Shown here piece by piece: positions 24,544-25,655 of a stretch of 25,655 nucleotides of DNA. The notes beneath the pieces are model-generated. The model was not told the origin of the DNA. It did not search any database and saw nothing but the letters and a program-made list of their open reading frames with translations. This DNA is from Candidatus Melainabacteria bacterium (GTDB lineage: Bacteria > Cyanobacteriota > Vampirovibrionia > Obscuribacterales > Obscuribacteraceae). Position numbers and translations under genes: made by a program. Numbering within the stretch: position 1 is the first letter of the stretch; the number at the start of each line of letters is the position of its first letter. The DNA lies in NCBI GenBank assembly GCA_003151275.1, contig PLXC01000061.1, positions 1 to 25,655 of the forward strand, written 5' to 3'.

Positions 24544-24570
24544 TTGGCGCTGACTATTTGTTAGCGCTAA
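24544..24570 (+). promoter_or_regulatory. Hairpin after pilin copy 1
   Basis: The arms TTGGCGCT and AGCGCTAA (one G-T pair) enclose an 11-base loop, with no T run after them. A second inverted repeat, GGTTC/GAACC, lies at 24581-24600. These could stabilise the abundant pilin mRNA or uncouple copy 1 from copy 2; that role is inferred. Confidence 0.45.
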
Positions 24571-24650
24571 GTATCGACCCGGTTCGGCGAAGTAAGAACC
24601 TTCTGCTTAGTCAGGTTTGCAAATAAGAACATGCGCGTCAGGAGTAATCA

Positions 24651-24866
24651 ATGAGAAGAAGAAATCAGCGTGGCCAGAGCATGGTTGAATATGCCCTGGG
24701 TCTTGGCTGCGTTTCCGCACTGTGCATGGTGGCACTTGGATCGTTAGGATTTATTTGTGGCGACATGATTTATAACGTTCAGAACGCGATCAACTATGGT
24801 GGTGCCACCGCACCTCAGCCAGGTCGTATTATCAACCCTACAGCCAAACCGTGGATAATCCAGTAG
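24651..24866 (+). CDS. Flp-type (type IVb) prepilin, copy 2
   Basis: The 71-residue paralogue of the preceding pilin has an eight-residue leader ending in Gly. QSMVEYALG then again gives Glu+5 and Tyr+6, followed by a near-identical hydrophobic segment (Cys20, Cys25) and a shared INYGG. The tail diverges but keeps a similar Pro-Trp end (TAKPWIIQ against TATPWNIN). A third Cys (FICGDM) is unique to this copy. AGGAG (24640-24644) lies six bases before the ATG. A strong terminator follows. Confidence 0.88.
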   Translation: MRRRNQRGQSMVEYALGLGCVSALCMVALGSLGFICGDMIYNVQNAINYGGATAPQPGRIINPTAKPWIIQ

Positions 24867-24889
24867 TTGGTTAAGTGACAACAATCAGT

Positions 24890-24916
24890 AGGGCGCCTCT
24901 ATGCGCCCTTTATTTT
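24890..24916 (+). terminator. Intrinsic terminator after pilin copy 2
   Basis: Seven-base perfect arms AGGGCGC (24890-24896) and GCGCCCT (24903-24909) with a six-base loop, then TTATTTT. It should limit transcription into the TadE-like gene, consistent with pilins being made in excess of assembly proteins. Confidence 0.85.
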
Positions 24917-24935
24917 CACCACAATTAATGACAAC

Positions 24936-25502
24936 GTGATTCAAAGAAAGAAGCCAGCATTAAGAAGATCGGAATCGGCACAAGCGATGGTTGAATTCGC
25001 CTTGTGCATTCCTCTTTTGATGCTGTTCATTTTTGGCATTATCTATTTCGGTCGTTCTTTTTATACAAAGCAGATTGTCACCATGTCTGTGCAAGAAGGG
25101 GCGCGCATGGCTTGTCGTATGCCTGACCTGTCCAATTCTTCAAGCCGCGACTATGTGCGAGGATTTACCGTCACCGGGCAATCAATCAATACTAACTCGC
25201 CAATTTATCAAGCCCTTGCGGCGGGGCATTTGTTGTCTGGACCTCAAGGCTCCTCTGGTGATCTTCCGCCCGGCTCCTCGGTCTCCATCTTGCCTTGGGA
25301 CGACAATTCGATTGCAATGCCAGCAGGCACCGTGGGAGTAAGAATTCAATATCCGTTTGTCTTCATCGGAAGCGCGTTTCCTGGAAATCTAAGTAAAGCT
25401 GGACAGGTGAAAATTTGGATGGGTCCAGATGGTCCACCGGTGCCGTTTTTAGACACGCTGATAACCGAACAAGCAGTAGCTACACAAGAAGTTGTTTATT
25501 AA
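24936..25502 (+). CDS. TadE-like pseudopilin
   Basis: The 188-residue product is a TadE-family pseudopilin of the Tad (tight adherence) pilus system. A basic leader ends in Ala, then QAMVEFALCIPLL gives Glu+5 and Phe+6, followed by a membrane helix and the QEGARMACRM stretch typical of TadE. The remaining 120 residues are predicted extracytoplasmic. GTG 24936 is the likely start, because an overlapping ATG at 24928 stops after three codons; the ribosome binding site is poor. It follows the terminator by 20 bases, and the next gene starts 14 bases after its stop. Confidence 0.85.
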   Translation: MIQRKKPALRRSESAQAMVEFALCIPLLMLFIFGIIYFGRSFYTKQIVTMSVQEGARMACRMPDLSNSSSRDYVRGFTVTGQSINTNSPIYQALAAGHLLSGPQGSSGDLPPGSSVSILPWDDNSIAMPAGTVGVRIQYPFVFIGSAFPGNLSKAGQVKIWMGPDGPPVPFLDTLITEQAVATQEVVY

Positions 25503-25515
25503 AAGGAGAAGTGAA

Positions 25516-25655
25516 GTGGCACCAAGCGCAACCCAAGACGTTCCCTCATTATTTAAAGACAGAACGCTTTCTGGGACGAGCCCTCGCAAATCAATGAGTT
25601 CAGCGGCGATGATTATGCTGGTGCTCATGTTTGTTTTGGTTGCAGTCGGCGTGTC
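25516..25655 (+). CDS. One-pass membrane protein, N-terminal part (cut by window end)
   Basis: The GTG at 25516 has AGGAG (25504-25508) seven bases upstream and opens a frame to the window end. It gives about 30 polar residues, then a membrane helix that begins SSAAMIMLVLMFVLVAVGV. A TadE/TadG-like or other pilus assembly protein is expected from the context, but too little is visible to assign it. The competing frame from GTG 25511 stops at 25597 and is less likely. Confidence 0.6.
   Translation, partial: MAPSATQDVPSLFKDRTLSGTSPRKSMSSAAMIMLVLMFVLVAVGV

Noticed and set aside
25415..25597. 60-residue + strand frame crossing the TadE stop
   Set aside because: The GTG 25516 frame has a better-spaced ribosome binding site and encodes a membrane helix; this frame stops without one.

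Overview
The window is bacterial chromosome at moderate GC. It holds a housekeeping ribosomal-protein block followed by accessory cell-envelope and redox genes. The ribosomal block runs map(end)-infA-rpmJ-rpsM-rpsK-rpsD-rpoA-rplQ-truA-rplM-rpsI. This resembles the cyanobacterial and Firmicute alpha-operon arrangement, with rpsD kept in the operon. The many TPR proteins, a TMTC-like membrane protein, a CHAD protein, Flp/TadE pilin genes and frequent TTG starts suggest the non-photosynthetic sister lineage of Cyanobacteria (Melainabacteria/Obscuribacterales type). That lineage assignment is inference from gene content and was not tested.

Bases 1-5946 encode translation and transcription machinery on the + strand. 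The spacers inside this block are unusually structured. A 42-base repeat, 41/42 identical between copies, begins exactly at the stop codons of rpmJ and rpsM. Alternative hairpins precede rpmJ and rpsK. A hexanucleotide repeat lies at the start of truA. An intrinsic terminator follows rplQ.

Bases 6050-12331 hold envelope and TPR genes. There is a membrane-anchored TPR protein with an eight-residue tandem repeat, then a convergent small membrane protein. A tightly packed + strand trio follows: a zinc-ribbon/TM protein, a YkgJ-type cysteine-cluster protein and a TMTC-like polytopic TPR protein. Bases 12361-16429 are on the - strand: a GT4 glycosyltransferase, a YyaL/DUF255 thioredoxin-domain protein, and a leucine-rich-repeat-like remnant broken by one in-frame TAA.

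Bases 16527-19462 hold a SolA/monomeric-sarcosine-oxidase-like flavoenzyme (+) facing a trxB then haem-oxygenase-like di-iron oxidase pair (-). Bases 19569-23152 hold a CHAD-domain (polyphosphate-binding type) protein and a GT4 glycosyltransferase on the - strand, then a divergent GT2 glycosyltransferase. A Fur-family regulator (23141-23818, -) has a near-consensus sigma-70 promoter and a palindrome at its start codon. Its 3' end overlaps that of the GT2 gene.

The window ends in the start of a tad-like locus: two paralogous Flp-type prepilins, a terminator, a TadE-like pseudopilin, and the start of another one-pass membrane protein that is cut by the window edge. No rRNA, tRNA, CRISPR array, insertion sequence or phage gene was recognised.
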